Source: Candidatus Rifleibacteriota bacterium (GTDB lineage: Bacteria; Riflebacteria; Ozemobacteria; Ozemobacterales; Ozemobacteraceae). Taken from it: a DNA stretch of 5,571 nt. This document shows, in pieces, positions 1-5,265 of the stretch (its first letter is position 1; each line of letters begins with the position of its first letter). Location: the NCBI GenBank assembly GCA_029560455.1, contig JAKQKW010000469.1, positions 1 to 5,571 of the forward strand, read 5' to 3'. The translations under genes and the position numbers were made by a program. The notes under the pieces were generated by a model that did no database searches, was not told the DNA's origin, and worked only from the letters and a program-made list of their open reading frames with translations.

Positions 1-17
1 TTCCTGTCTTTGGTGAA

Positions 18-1049
18 TTACTCTGATGCTGGCATGCGCTGTTCGACTTCGGTCATCATTTCGTCGAGAAAAGTCGGGCGTTCCTTGATGGCGCGCGTCT
101 TTTCGAACCAGGCGCGGGCCTCGCTGAGATCGCCGAGGCGGCGATAAATTTCGCCGGTCAGGTAGCAGAAACGTGCTTTCATCTCAGCGTTTTTCTCAGT
201 CTCAATCGCAGTTTTGAAGTTTTCGACAGCAAGTTTCTGAAACCTCTGTTCGCGGTCGATGCTCTCATTGAGAACCTGTTCAACGTTTTGTGCGGTGTCG
301 CTGGCGAGCAGTGGCGCAAGCATCTGCATGGCCTTGAGCGCATCAGGATTTTCGCCATATCGGCGCAACATAAATACGGCACCGGTCAGTGCTGCTTTTT
401 TGTCTTCCTGACTGGCGCCTGCACCTATTTTCAGTGACTCAAGGCCGGCTTCGACAAAAATGGATGCAGCATTGCGGTCGCGCTGTTTAAAGCGATCTGA
501 GAATTTTGCATCGAGAAATTTTTCCATTTCTTTTAAGTCTTCTATCGACAGCGGTATGACAGCCTCGATTCTCACTGCCCAGGCTGCACACAGATACTGG
601 TGTGCGATATCACCTGCCGGCGCGCTCTCGAGTTTGCGAACCTGTGCGATCAGGTCATACTTTGCCCAGGCCGGCATATCGATTTGATCGCTGTATGAGG
701 CAAGATCTACTGCCGGTTTCAATACTTTGTCCTGTTTGATTGCGGCTGTAAAAGTTGCCGGCATTTTCTTTTTCGCTTCTTCGGAAAAGTCGTCGACATA
801 GCCTGAGAAGCCACATTTGAGACAGGTTGCCGGTCTGATCAGAATCGGTGAGGCGCCCATCGGTCGCTGCATGAAATCAGTATCGACGCCACCGAAGTTG
901 TTGGTCGACATCAGTTCGCGGCCAGTGAGGCTGTTGCCGCATACCGGGCATTCGAGCGTAATCGAGCTGGATCTGGTGGCCTCGATTACTCCCGGGCAAA
1001 GCAGGATAGCAGCAATGATCGCTAAATAATAGAATTTTCGAAGATTCAT
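18..1049 (-). CDS. Exported DUF2225-like zinc-ribbon protein with C-terminal TPR region
   Basis: Protein of 343 residues with unknown function. I start it at the ATG at 1047-1049 rather than the upstream alternative at 1115, because a strong ribosome site (GGAGGGG) sits just before it and the protein then opens with a clean signal peptide: basic MNLRK, a hydrophobic stretch (about 7-19), then a likely cleavage after VIEA (about 24). Residues 34-37 (CPVCG) and 76-79 (CLKCG) form a four-cysteine zinc-ribbon pair around an N-rich, D-rich segment, the layout of DUF2225 proteins. The rest is helical; about 275-325 reads as one or two tetratricopeptide repeats (AVENFKTAIE, then FCYLTGEIYRRLGDLSEARA). 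The zinc ribbon plus TPR suggests a scaffold or binding protein outside the cytoplasm. The LLC in the signal region is not a valid lipobox, so a lipoprotein is unlikely. The gene diverges from the beta-propeller gene, with an IS now between them. Confidence 0.85.
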   Translation of the reverse strand: MNLRKFYYLAIIAAILLCPGVIEATRSSSITLECPVCGNSLTGRELMSTNNFGGVDTDFMQRPMGASPILIRPATCLKCGFSGYVDDFSEEAKKKMPATFTAAIKQDKVLKPAVDLASYSDQIDMPAWAKYDLIAQVRKLESAPAGDIAHQYLCAAWAVRIEAVIPLSIEDLKEMEKFLDAKFSDRFKQRDRNAASIFVEAGLESLKIGAGASQEDKKAALTGAVFMLRRYGENPDALKAMQMLAPLLASDTAQNVEQVLNESIDREQRFQKLAVENFKTAIETEKNAEMKARFCYLTGEIYRRLGDLSEARAWFEKTRAIKERPTFLDEMMTEVEQRMPASE

Positions 1050-1080
1050 AAACCCCTCCGTAATCGTGCCGGTTTTAAAC

Positions 1081-1109
1081 AGCTTAACAGGCGTCCTTGG
1101 CAAAGTCAA
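1081..1109 (-). promoter_or_regulatory. Predicted sigma70-type promoter of the DUF2225-like gene
   Basis: Read on the minus strand: a -35 box TTGACT (1104-1109), a 17-bp spacer, and TAAGCT (1081-1086) preceded by TGT, an extended -10 feature. The -35 is 5/6 to consensus but the -10 only 3/6. It lies about 30 bp upstream of the chosen start and ends 17 bp short of the IS edge, so the insertion left it intact. Confidence 0.45.
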
Positions 1110-1117
1110 AGGCAATC

Positions 1118-1126
1118 CCCGGTAAT
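1118..1126. repeat. Target site duplication, left copy
   Basis: The 9-bp sequence CCCGGTAAT directly abuts the left IS end and recurs without mismatch beyond the right end (2627-2635). The tenth base differs (C versus G), so the duplication is exactly 9 bp. Confidence 0.93.
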
Positions 1127-1145
1127 CAGCAATTCTCGGTAAGCG
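1127..1145 (+). repeat. Left terminal inverted repeat of the IS
   Basis: CAGCAATTCTCGGTAAGCG. The outer 15 bases match the complement of the right end perfectly and 17 of 19 match overall; weaker identity continues to about 24 bases. This end lies downstream of the transposase stop codon. Confidence 0.92.
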
Positions 1146-1189
1146 AATTGGTACGGCTTCTGGCAGGGGTTTCGTCGGGATCGTTTGTG

Positions 1190-2506
1190 TTATCCAGTAT
1201 CTAAGCGGAGTTTCGGGCCTCTACCAAGATAACTGTTTAAAAGAGTTGCCCAGTCCGGCCATAATGCTAGTCTAACAGCCCATCTGACATGCTCCACAGA
1301 TTCTTTCAGTGTCTTTTTCCAAGTTTTGGACTGAGCGTATAACGGATCGCCGATCTCTAACAGTTGATGCATAAGGAAAGCCAATAGATTGAGCAAGAGA
1401 AAGTTGAATCTGAGGTTTATCTTTCCGTGACCAAAGTTGTGTTCAAAGTTATATCCCTGGTTTTTCAAGGCATTGAATGTCTGATTTTCGATGCTCCATC
1501 TATGCCGGCCAGCCGCAGCTATATCTGCCACATTTTTGCTTGTAGGCTTTAAGCTTGTCAGCCATGTATTTTTGTAACCGGCCTTCTTTCCTTTTGCGCT
1601 CTCAGAGATTGAAACCCAGTTGCAGACCAGATCATTTTTTGCAAATACTGGAACCTCTTTCGCAAATTCCAGAGTCTGTAGGACTTTCTTTTGATCGTTT
1701 GTTTTTTCTATTGTCGAAACTTCCCCAGAAAGGCGCAATCCTGTTAATTGTTCAGTGAGGTGCTTGTGATCTGATGGTTTCGCGACAAAGATGAAATTCA
1801 TTTTGAGTGATCTGGCCAGTTCAATCATTGGAGTTTTTGAATAAAGGCCATCAGCAAGCAAAACCATATCGAGATGGCAATATCTCTTTGCCAGGTAAGG
1901 CAATAATCGATAGGCGGCGTTTATTTCGCAATCTTGCTTGGTTTGGCCATCTTCCCTACGAATTTCTTCGGCGCAAAGCGGAAATGATTGGCCTGTTATG
2001 GGATGAATCAGCGAAGCAATAAGAACCTGATGATAATATTCCACGCGCCCATCTTCATGGTGTTTTTCCAGGCAGCGGTCGCAATGGATCTTTTCCGAGT
2101 GAAAGTAGCCAGTTGCGTCGAGTCCTACGAGATATCGCCCGTTCAATGCTTTGAAATCAAGCCATTTTCTTGTGCTGCTCAACAAAGAAATTCCCCGGCG
2201 AAGGGCTGCAAGGATAAATGAGGGGTTTATGGGGTCGAGCAAGTCGCGGAACTGACTTTCTTTGGGAACCTTTTCCACAGCAAACATGCTCTTTAGATTG
2301 CTTGAACCGGCCTGATCCTGGAGTCGCTGCTGAAAAGGAAGGACACCAGGATCTTGCCAGAACATCATTGCCAGACCAGCAGCGACAACATCCGTCAGCG
2401 GATAGTTTGTTTTATTTTGCTTGCGCTGGTCTGGAATATTGGAAAATACTTCCCTGAATTCTTTTACAAGACGGTTAAACTGTAGTGTTTCTGGTCCATT
2501 TCGCAT
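1190..2506 (-). CDS. IS transposase, DDE_Tnp_1 (IS4-like) type
   Basis: Full-length 438-residue transposase catalysing cut-and-paste movement of the surrounding element. The acidic triad can be placed: first Asp at 130 (YLVGLDATGYF), second Asp at 219 (VLLADGLYS), and Glu at 340 in RHRWSIENQTFNALK, followed by GYNFEHNFGHG, the RNase H-fold C-terminal signature of this group. A CxxC pair (142, 145) lies just after the first Asp, in the segment preceding YYHQVLIASLIHP, a pattern I recall from a widespread IS4-superfamily branch. Residues 20-110 form the N-terminal DNA-binding part (PLTDVVAAGLAMMF). The start is fixed by an in-frame TGA four codons upstream (minus strand of about 2516-2518); AGGA directly abuts the ATG, a poorly spaced ribosome site that may keep expression low. 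No frameshift or internal stop is seen. Confidence 0.95.
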   Translation of the reverse strand: MRNGPETLQFNRLVKEFREVFSNIPDQRKQNKTNYPLTDVVAAGLAMMFWQDPGVLPFQQRLQDQAGSSNLKSMFAVEKVPKESQFRDLLDPINPSFILAALRRGISLLSSTRKWLDFKALNGRYLVGLDATGYFHSEKIHCDRCLEKHHEDGRVEYYHQVLIASLIHPITGQSFPLCAEEIRREDGQTKQDCEINAAYRLLPYLAKRYCHLDMVLLADGLYSKTPMIELARSLKMNFIFVAKPSDHKHLTEQLTGLRLSGEVSTIEKTNDQKKVLQTLEFAKEVPVFAKNDLVCNWVSISESAKGKKAGYKNTWLTSLKPTSKNVADIAAAGRHRWSIENQTFNALKNQGYNFEHNFGHGKINLRFNFLLLNLLAFLMHQLLEIGDPLYAQSKTWKKTLKESVEHVRWAVRLALWPDWATLLNSYLGRGPKLRLDTG

Positions 2507-2607
2507 TCCTGAAGTAAATCACAATTTTAATGCAAGTACAAGAGTAGCTGAAAGTAGCATTGAGAGATGCAAATCAAACAAACTATGTGTGAGAACCTGC
2601 TTCAGTA

Positions 2608-2626
2608 CGTATACCGAGAATTGCTG
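2608..2626 (-). repeat. Right terminal inverted repeat of the IS
   Basis: Read on the minus strand, CAGCAATTCTCGGTATACG, matching the left end in 17 of 19 positions with 15 perfect outer bases. This end is on the transposase start side. Its outermost six bases read TTGCTG on the plus strand, pointing out of the element. Confidence 0.92.
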
Positions 2627-2649
2627 CCCGGTAATCTGTGGTATATATT
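2621..2649 (+). promoter_or_regulatory. Possible hybrid promoter formed at the IS right end
   Basis: TTGCTG (2621-2626), the last six bases of the IS, is followed by exactly 17 bp and then TATATT (2644-2649), 5/6 to the -10 consensus, in the host flank. The same TTGCTG-17 bp arrangement recurs in the predicted promoter at 4585-4613. The -35 is only 3/6 to consensus, so this is a prediction. It would drive the beta-propeller gene starting 33 bp further on. Confidence 0.4.
2627..2635. repeat. Target site duplication, right copy
   Basis: CCCGGTAAT directly abutting the right IS end, identical to 1118-1126. It marks the pre-insertion host sequence. Confidence 0.93.
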
Positions 2650-2682
2650 GGTTGATATTTTTTGGGGGTGAGGCACTTACAA

Positions 2683-3600
2683 GTGAAAGCAGGAATCATT
2701 CTGTTCGGTATGCTGCTGGCAATTGCAGTCGTGGCCGGTGCACAGGAAACACCGGCTGGCATTCTGTTCGTAGGCGCCAATGACGGCAGTTCTGAAATCT
2801 ATCTCTGGCAGCCGGATGGTGAAAAGGGTCTGGTTACCGCTTTAACCGATACTACGGCGAAAGAAGGTAATGCCTGCTGGTGGTCACATAAAGGGCTGGT
2901 TCTTGCCTCCCGCGAAATTGCGCCCGAGCATTATGGACTCATTGCCATGAATGAGCGGCACGAAACCGTATGGCAGCTTGAAGATCCTCTCGGCAGTCTG
3001 GGCTGGCCAGTACCTTCGCCATGGGACGACCGCATTCTCTGCGTCAGAGGGATGAGTGACGGTTCGGTGCAGACTGGCATGGTCAGCTTTCCTGATGGCG
3101 ATTTCGAACCTTTCGAATTCAACGGCCTGTCAGGCGGGCAACTGGCCTGGCTGTCGCCGAATCGCATCATGTTGTCGCGCGTGACTGCTGCCGGTTTTAC
3201 CATCAATCACCGCGATCTCGATACTGGTGACGAAGAAGTTATCGTCAGTGGCGGCCAGAACTGGCAGAGTCATGTGAACCAGACTTCGGGGCGCATATTT
3301 TTCGTGCGCCGTGTTGGCCAGATCAGCAGCGTTTTTGAGCTGCTCAAAGACACCCAGGGCACCTGGCAGTATGAAAATGTCACCAATGCGCGAACCTATG
3401 ACTGGCAGCCGGGAGTCAGCCGGAATGGTGATACCCTGATTTATCGATCGTTGCGTAATGGCCGATTCAGCACGGTTCTTCGCGAACTTGCCAGCGGCTC
3501 TGAAAAATTGATCGATCTCGGCGATTTCGAACAGGTCTATTTCCCGGCAATTCTTGAGCGGGCCGATGTCGAACGACTTCTGACCGGCGCCGGCCGATGA
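2683..3600 (+). CDS. Secreted TolB-like beta-propeller (PD40/WD40-like) protein
   Basis: Protein of 305 residues from a GTG start. This start is chosen because GGGGGTGAGG (2664-2673) lies about 10 bp upstream and the product opens with MKAG, a hydrophobic core (5-18) and a cleavable AGA-QE junction (about 20), a typical Sec signal peptide. The mature part is a string of beta-propeller blades: ILFVGANDGSSEIYLWQPDG (27-46) and WQPGVSRNGDTLIYRSLRNG (241-260) closely follow the PD40 pattern seen in TolB and related periplasmic propellers (FxSxRDGxxEIYxxxxDG, WSPDGxxIxF). The protein is shorter than TolB and has no visible N-terminal TolB domain, so it is not called TolB. No catalytic residues are evident; a binding or scaffolding role outside the cytoplasm is likely. 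trmO follows after 4 bp. Its upstream region has been reshaped by the IS. Confidence 0.85.
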   Translation: MKAGIILFGMLLAIAVVAGAQETPAGILFVGANDGSSEIYLWQPDGEKGLVTALTDTTAKEGNACWWSHKGLVLASREIAPEHYGLIAMNERHETVWQLEDPLGSLGWPVPSPWDDRILCVRGMSDGSVQTGMVSFPDGDFEPFEFNGLSGGQLAWLSPNRIMLSRVTAAGFTINHRDLDTGDEEVIVSGGQNWQSHVNQTSGRIFFVRRVGQISSVFELLKDTQGTWQYENVTNARTYDWQPGVSRNGDTLIYRSLRNGRFSTVLRELASGSEKLIDLGDFEQVYFPAILERADVERLLTGAGR

Positions 3601-3604
3601 CGAG

Positions 3605-4372
3605 ATGTTTGAATTCAAGCCGATAGGCGTTTTCAGGTGCGCTCACGACTATCATCAGGAGCAGCCGATGCAGGGCGTGCTTTCAGAGGTAGAGGGTTGC
3701 ATAGAGCTTATCAAAGGACACAACTACGAGCAGGGCCTCAAAGACCTGGCCGGCTTCGAATACATCTGGGTATTTTTCGTCTTTCATTTGAACCGCAACT
3801 GGCGCCCGCTTACCAACCCTCCGTATTCTGATGGAAAGGGCAAAAAGGGCGTTTTTGCGACGCGCTCGCCTTATCGCCCCAACCCGCTTGGCATGAGTTG
3901 CGTCAAACTCGACCGCGTCGAGGGCAATTGTGTTTATATCAGCGGTTCTGACCTGCTCAACAATACGCCGGTCATCGATATCAAACCTTATATTGTTGAC
4001 TACGACAGCTTTCCGAATGCCCGGCGTGGCTGGCTCGAAAATGTCGTTAAAGAAGTCTACGATATCGAATATGAAGAAGTGGCGGCCAGAAAAGTTGATT
4101 ATCTGAAGAGGCATGGCGTAAATCTGCGTGGGGTCATCAGTGCTCAACTCAGTCACAATCCGCACGATGCAACCCGCAACAAATACATTAAAGACGCTGC
4201 CGGCTTGATTTTGCGCTTTAAATCATGGCGGGTACTGTTCGCGATTGACGATAAAATCGTAACCATAAAAGATATCAGCTCCGGTTACACCAATTTCAGC
4301 TCGGCACTCGGCAACGACACTACCGCAGATCTCAAGGTGCACCAGCTTTTCAAGCACCATTTCCGCCAGTAA
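3605..4372 (+). CDS. trmO: tRNA (adenine(37)-N6)-methyltransferase TrmO (TsaA/YaeB family)
   Basis: Protein of 255 residues. TrmO uses S-adenosylmethionine to methylate N6 of t6A at position 37 of threonine tRNAs, giving m6t6A and improving decoding next to the anticodon. Family hallmarks are clear: the opening FKPIGVFR (4-11), LAGFEYIWVFFVFHLN (48-63), the signature VFATRSPYRPNPLGMS (83-98), DLLNNTPVIDIKPYIVDYDS (116-135), and a C-terminal portion with DAAGLILRFKSWRVLF, matching the C-terminal domain that family members with tRNA activity carry. Its length is slightly above the roughly 235 residues of the Escherichia coli enzyme. It begins 4 bp after the beta-propeller stop with only a weak ribosome site (GACGAG), so translational coupling is likely. 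I see no functional link between the two beyond shared transcription. Confidence 0.95.
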   Translation: MFEFKPIGVFRCAHDYHQEQPMQGVLSEVEGCIELIKGHNYEQGLKDLAGFEYIWVFFVFHLNRNWRPLTNPPYSDGKGKKGVFATRSPYRPNPLGMSCVKLDRVEGNCVYISGSDLLNNTPVIDIKPYIVDYDSFPNARRGWLENVVKEVYDIEYEEVAARKVDYLKRHGVNLRGVISAQLSHNPHDATRNKYIKDAAGLILRFKSWRVLFAIDDKIVTIKDISSGYTNFSSALGNDTTADLKVHQLFKHHFRQ

Positions 4373-4375
4373 TCT

Positions 4376-4452
4376 TTTCCCCAGAGTGCGCTGATAGTTT
4401 TCGAAAAAATTCAAGAGAAGGTTAAAGAAACCCTCTTGATAATCTGGGGAAA
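4376..4452 (+). repeat. Nested inverted-repeat structure downstream of trmO
   Basis: A perfect 10-bp outer pair, TTTCCCCAGA (4376-4385) with TCTGGGGAAA (4443-4452), starts 3 bp after the trmO stop. It encloses two smaller self-complementary arms: TTTTCGAAAA (4398-4407) and a bulged hairpin at 4411-4439. As RNA this would form a closed three-way junction. It may end or stabilise the trmO transcript, but it has no U-tract, so it is not a standard intrinsic terminator. It could also be a small mobile-type element, though no flanking duplication is seen. Confidence 0.6.
4411..4439 (+). other. Bulged hairpin inside the post-trmO structure
   Basis: TCAAGAG (4411-4417) pairs with CTCTTGA (4433-4439); after a two-base AA bulge, GGTT (4420-4423) pairs with AACC (4429-4432) around the loop AAAGA (4424-4428). 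Eleven base pairs in total. The bases that follow (TAATCTGGGG) are not a T-run. Confidence 0.6.
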
Positions 4453-4569
4453 TTATATAACTTGCGGATAACTTTTCACATGGGTCTGCATGATAAGCTT
4501 GTCAGAGAAATAGTCCAGCCAAAATATCTCGTTAAGTCCTCATGAGCCGGGTAATTGTTTATTACTGGG

Positions 4570-4579
4570 TTCAATTGAA
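4570..4579. promoter_or_regulatory. Palindrome, possible operator upstream of the lipoprotein promoter
   Basis: TTCAATTGAA is a perfect 10-bp palindrome ending 5 bp before the predicted -35 box. A second small inverted repeat, GTAAT-TGTTT-ATTAC, lies just upstream (4551-4565). The position suits binding of a dimeric regulator, but short A+T-rich palindromes also arise by chance. Confidence 0.25.
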
Positions 4580-4584
4580 TCTTG

Positions 4585-4613
4585 TTGCTGTACATCAGGC
4601 GGGGTGCTAGAAT
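4585..4613 (+). promoter_or_regulatory. Predicted extended -10 promoter of the lipoprotein gene
   Basis: TTGCTG (4585-4590), a 17-bp spacer, then TAGAAT (4608-4613, 5/6 to consensus) directly preceded by TGC, the TGn extended -10 motif. It sits about 40 bp upstream of the ATG, which itself has AAGGA (4643-4647) at a 6-bp spacing. This is the best promoter-like match in the 281-bp gap between trmO and the lipoprotein gene. Confidence 0.55.
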
Positions 4614-4653
4614 CATGGCGGGATCTGGATATTAAAACTGAAAAGGAATCTTT

Positions 4654-5265
4654 ATGAAAAACACTAATGGCTTGATTATAATGGCATTTATGGCTGGTGC
4701 AATGATGGTAACCGGGTGTGGTAGTGATCAGAAGGCGCCACAGGGTCAGGCACCCGCCGTCGAATCGGCAGATGTTAAGCCCGCTGAAGTAAAAACCGAC
4801 GGTGGCGCGACCAAAATCAGCCTGCCGGGCGGCATCAAAATTGAGACCGGCGAAGGCGGCGCCAAGGTTGATATGCCCGGCATCAGCATCGATTCTAGCG
4901 AATCCGGGGCAAAAGTCAGTCTGCCGGGCGTTACTGTCGATGCTGAAGGCGACAAGGCAAAGGTCAGCCTGCCTGGCGTAACCGTTGATGCCAGCGGCGA
5001 TGCTGCCAATGTCGATGTGGGTGGCCTCAAAATCAACAAAGATGGTGATCAGAGCTCTATCAGCATCGGTGACATGAAGATCGACGTTAACGGCGATGAC
5101 GCCAGCATTGACGTGCCCGATGTCGATGCGGCAGTAAAAGAAGCTGAAAAAGCGGCCGAAGAAGCCGAAAAGGCTGCTGAAGCAGCCGAAAAAGCCGCTG
5201 AGCAGGCTGCTGAAGAAGCAGCAAAGGCTCTCGAAGAAGCCGGCGCTAACGAAGGCGAAGAATAA
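4654..5265 (+). CDS. Lipoprotein with tandem 16-residue beta repeats and Ala/Glu helix
   Basis: Protein of 203 residues; not a family I can name. It opens with a lipoprotein signal: MKN, a hydrophobic core, and the lipobox VTGC with the lipidated Cys at 22. A flexible Pro/Ala/Lys linker (23-52) follows. Residues 53-149 hold six tandem units of 16-17 residues with the pattern AKVSLPGVTVDAxGD, alternating hydrophobic residues with a G/D turn, suggesting stacked beta-strands (solenoid-like). Residues about 158-196 are a strongly Ala/Glu/Lys helix (EKAAEEAEKAAEAAEKAAEQ) likely to be an extended coil or oligomerising tail, ending in an acidic GANEGEE. The protein is very acidic overall. Location is probably the outer membrane or periplasmic face; an envelope structural or stress role is a guess. 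Its TAA overlaps the next ATG (TAATG), so translation of the aminotransferase may be coupled. Confidence 0.85.
   Translation: MKNTNGLIIMAFMAGAMMVTGCGSDQKAPQGQAPAVESADVKPAEVKTDGGATKISLPGGIKIETGEGGAKVDMPGISIDSSESGAKVSLPGVTVDAEGDKAKVSLPGVTVDASGDAANVDVGGLKINKDGDQSSISIGDMKIDVNGDDASIDVPDVDAAVKEAEKAAEEAEKAAEAAEKAAEQAAEEAAKALEEAGANEGEE
4810..5100 (+). repeat. Six tandem coding repeats of about 48 bp
   Basis: Units by residue: 53-69 (one extra Gly), 70-85, 86-101, 102-117, 118-133, 134-149, with a partial one after 150. Units 3 and 4 share their first 12 residues exactly, yet 7 of those 12 codons differ at the third base, so the duplication is old and the protein pattern has been kept. Confidence 0.85.

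Larger units (their letters stand above)
1127..2626 (-). mobile_element. Complete insertion sequence with DDE transposase, 1500 bp
   Basis: All parts of an intact IS are visible: matching terminal inverted repeats beginning CAGCAATTCTCGGTA, one full-length transposase gene filling most of the element, and a perfect 9-bp direct repeat of host DNA at both edges. A duplication of 9 bp falls within the range known for IS4-type elements. The perfect duplication and undamaged reading frame indicate a fairly recent insertion that may still be mobile. The interior looks richer in A+T than the neighbouring genes, consistent with acquisition from elsewhere. It occupies the shared upstream region of two divergent genes and interrupts neither coding sequence. 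The IS family name is not certain from sequence reading alone. Confidence 0.95.

Noticed and set aside
1050..1115. An upstream start for the zinc-ribbon protein, adding 22 residues
   Set aside because: The extension would bury the signal peptide, runs through the predicted promoter, and lacks the strong GGAGGGG site that precedes the ATG at 1049.
2662..2682. An upstream TTG start for the beta-propeller protein
   Set aside because: It would place seven extra residues before the signal peptide and would overlap the ribosome site that serves the GTG at 2683.
4376..4452. Classical rho-independent terminator for trmO
   Set aside because: Neither the outer stem nor the inner hairpin is followed by a T-run, so only a general structured element can be claimed.
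4480..4545. A 21-codon open frame (MGLHDKLVREIVQ...) in the trmO-lipoprotein gap
   Set aside because: No ribosome site precedes it, no well-spaced promoter fits it, and a frame this short is expected by chance. I see no gene in this gap.
4547..4555. CCGGGTAAT, one mismatch from the IS target CCCGGTAAT
   Set aside because: A single 9-base near match is likely by chance and there is no IS end beside it.
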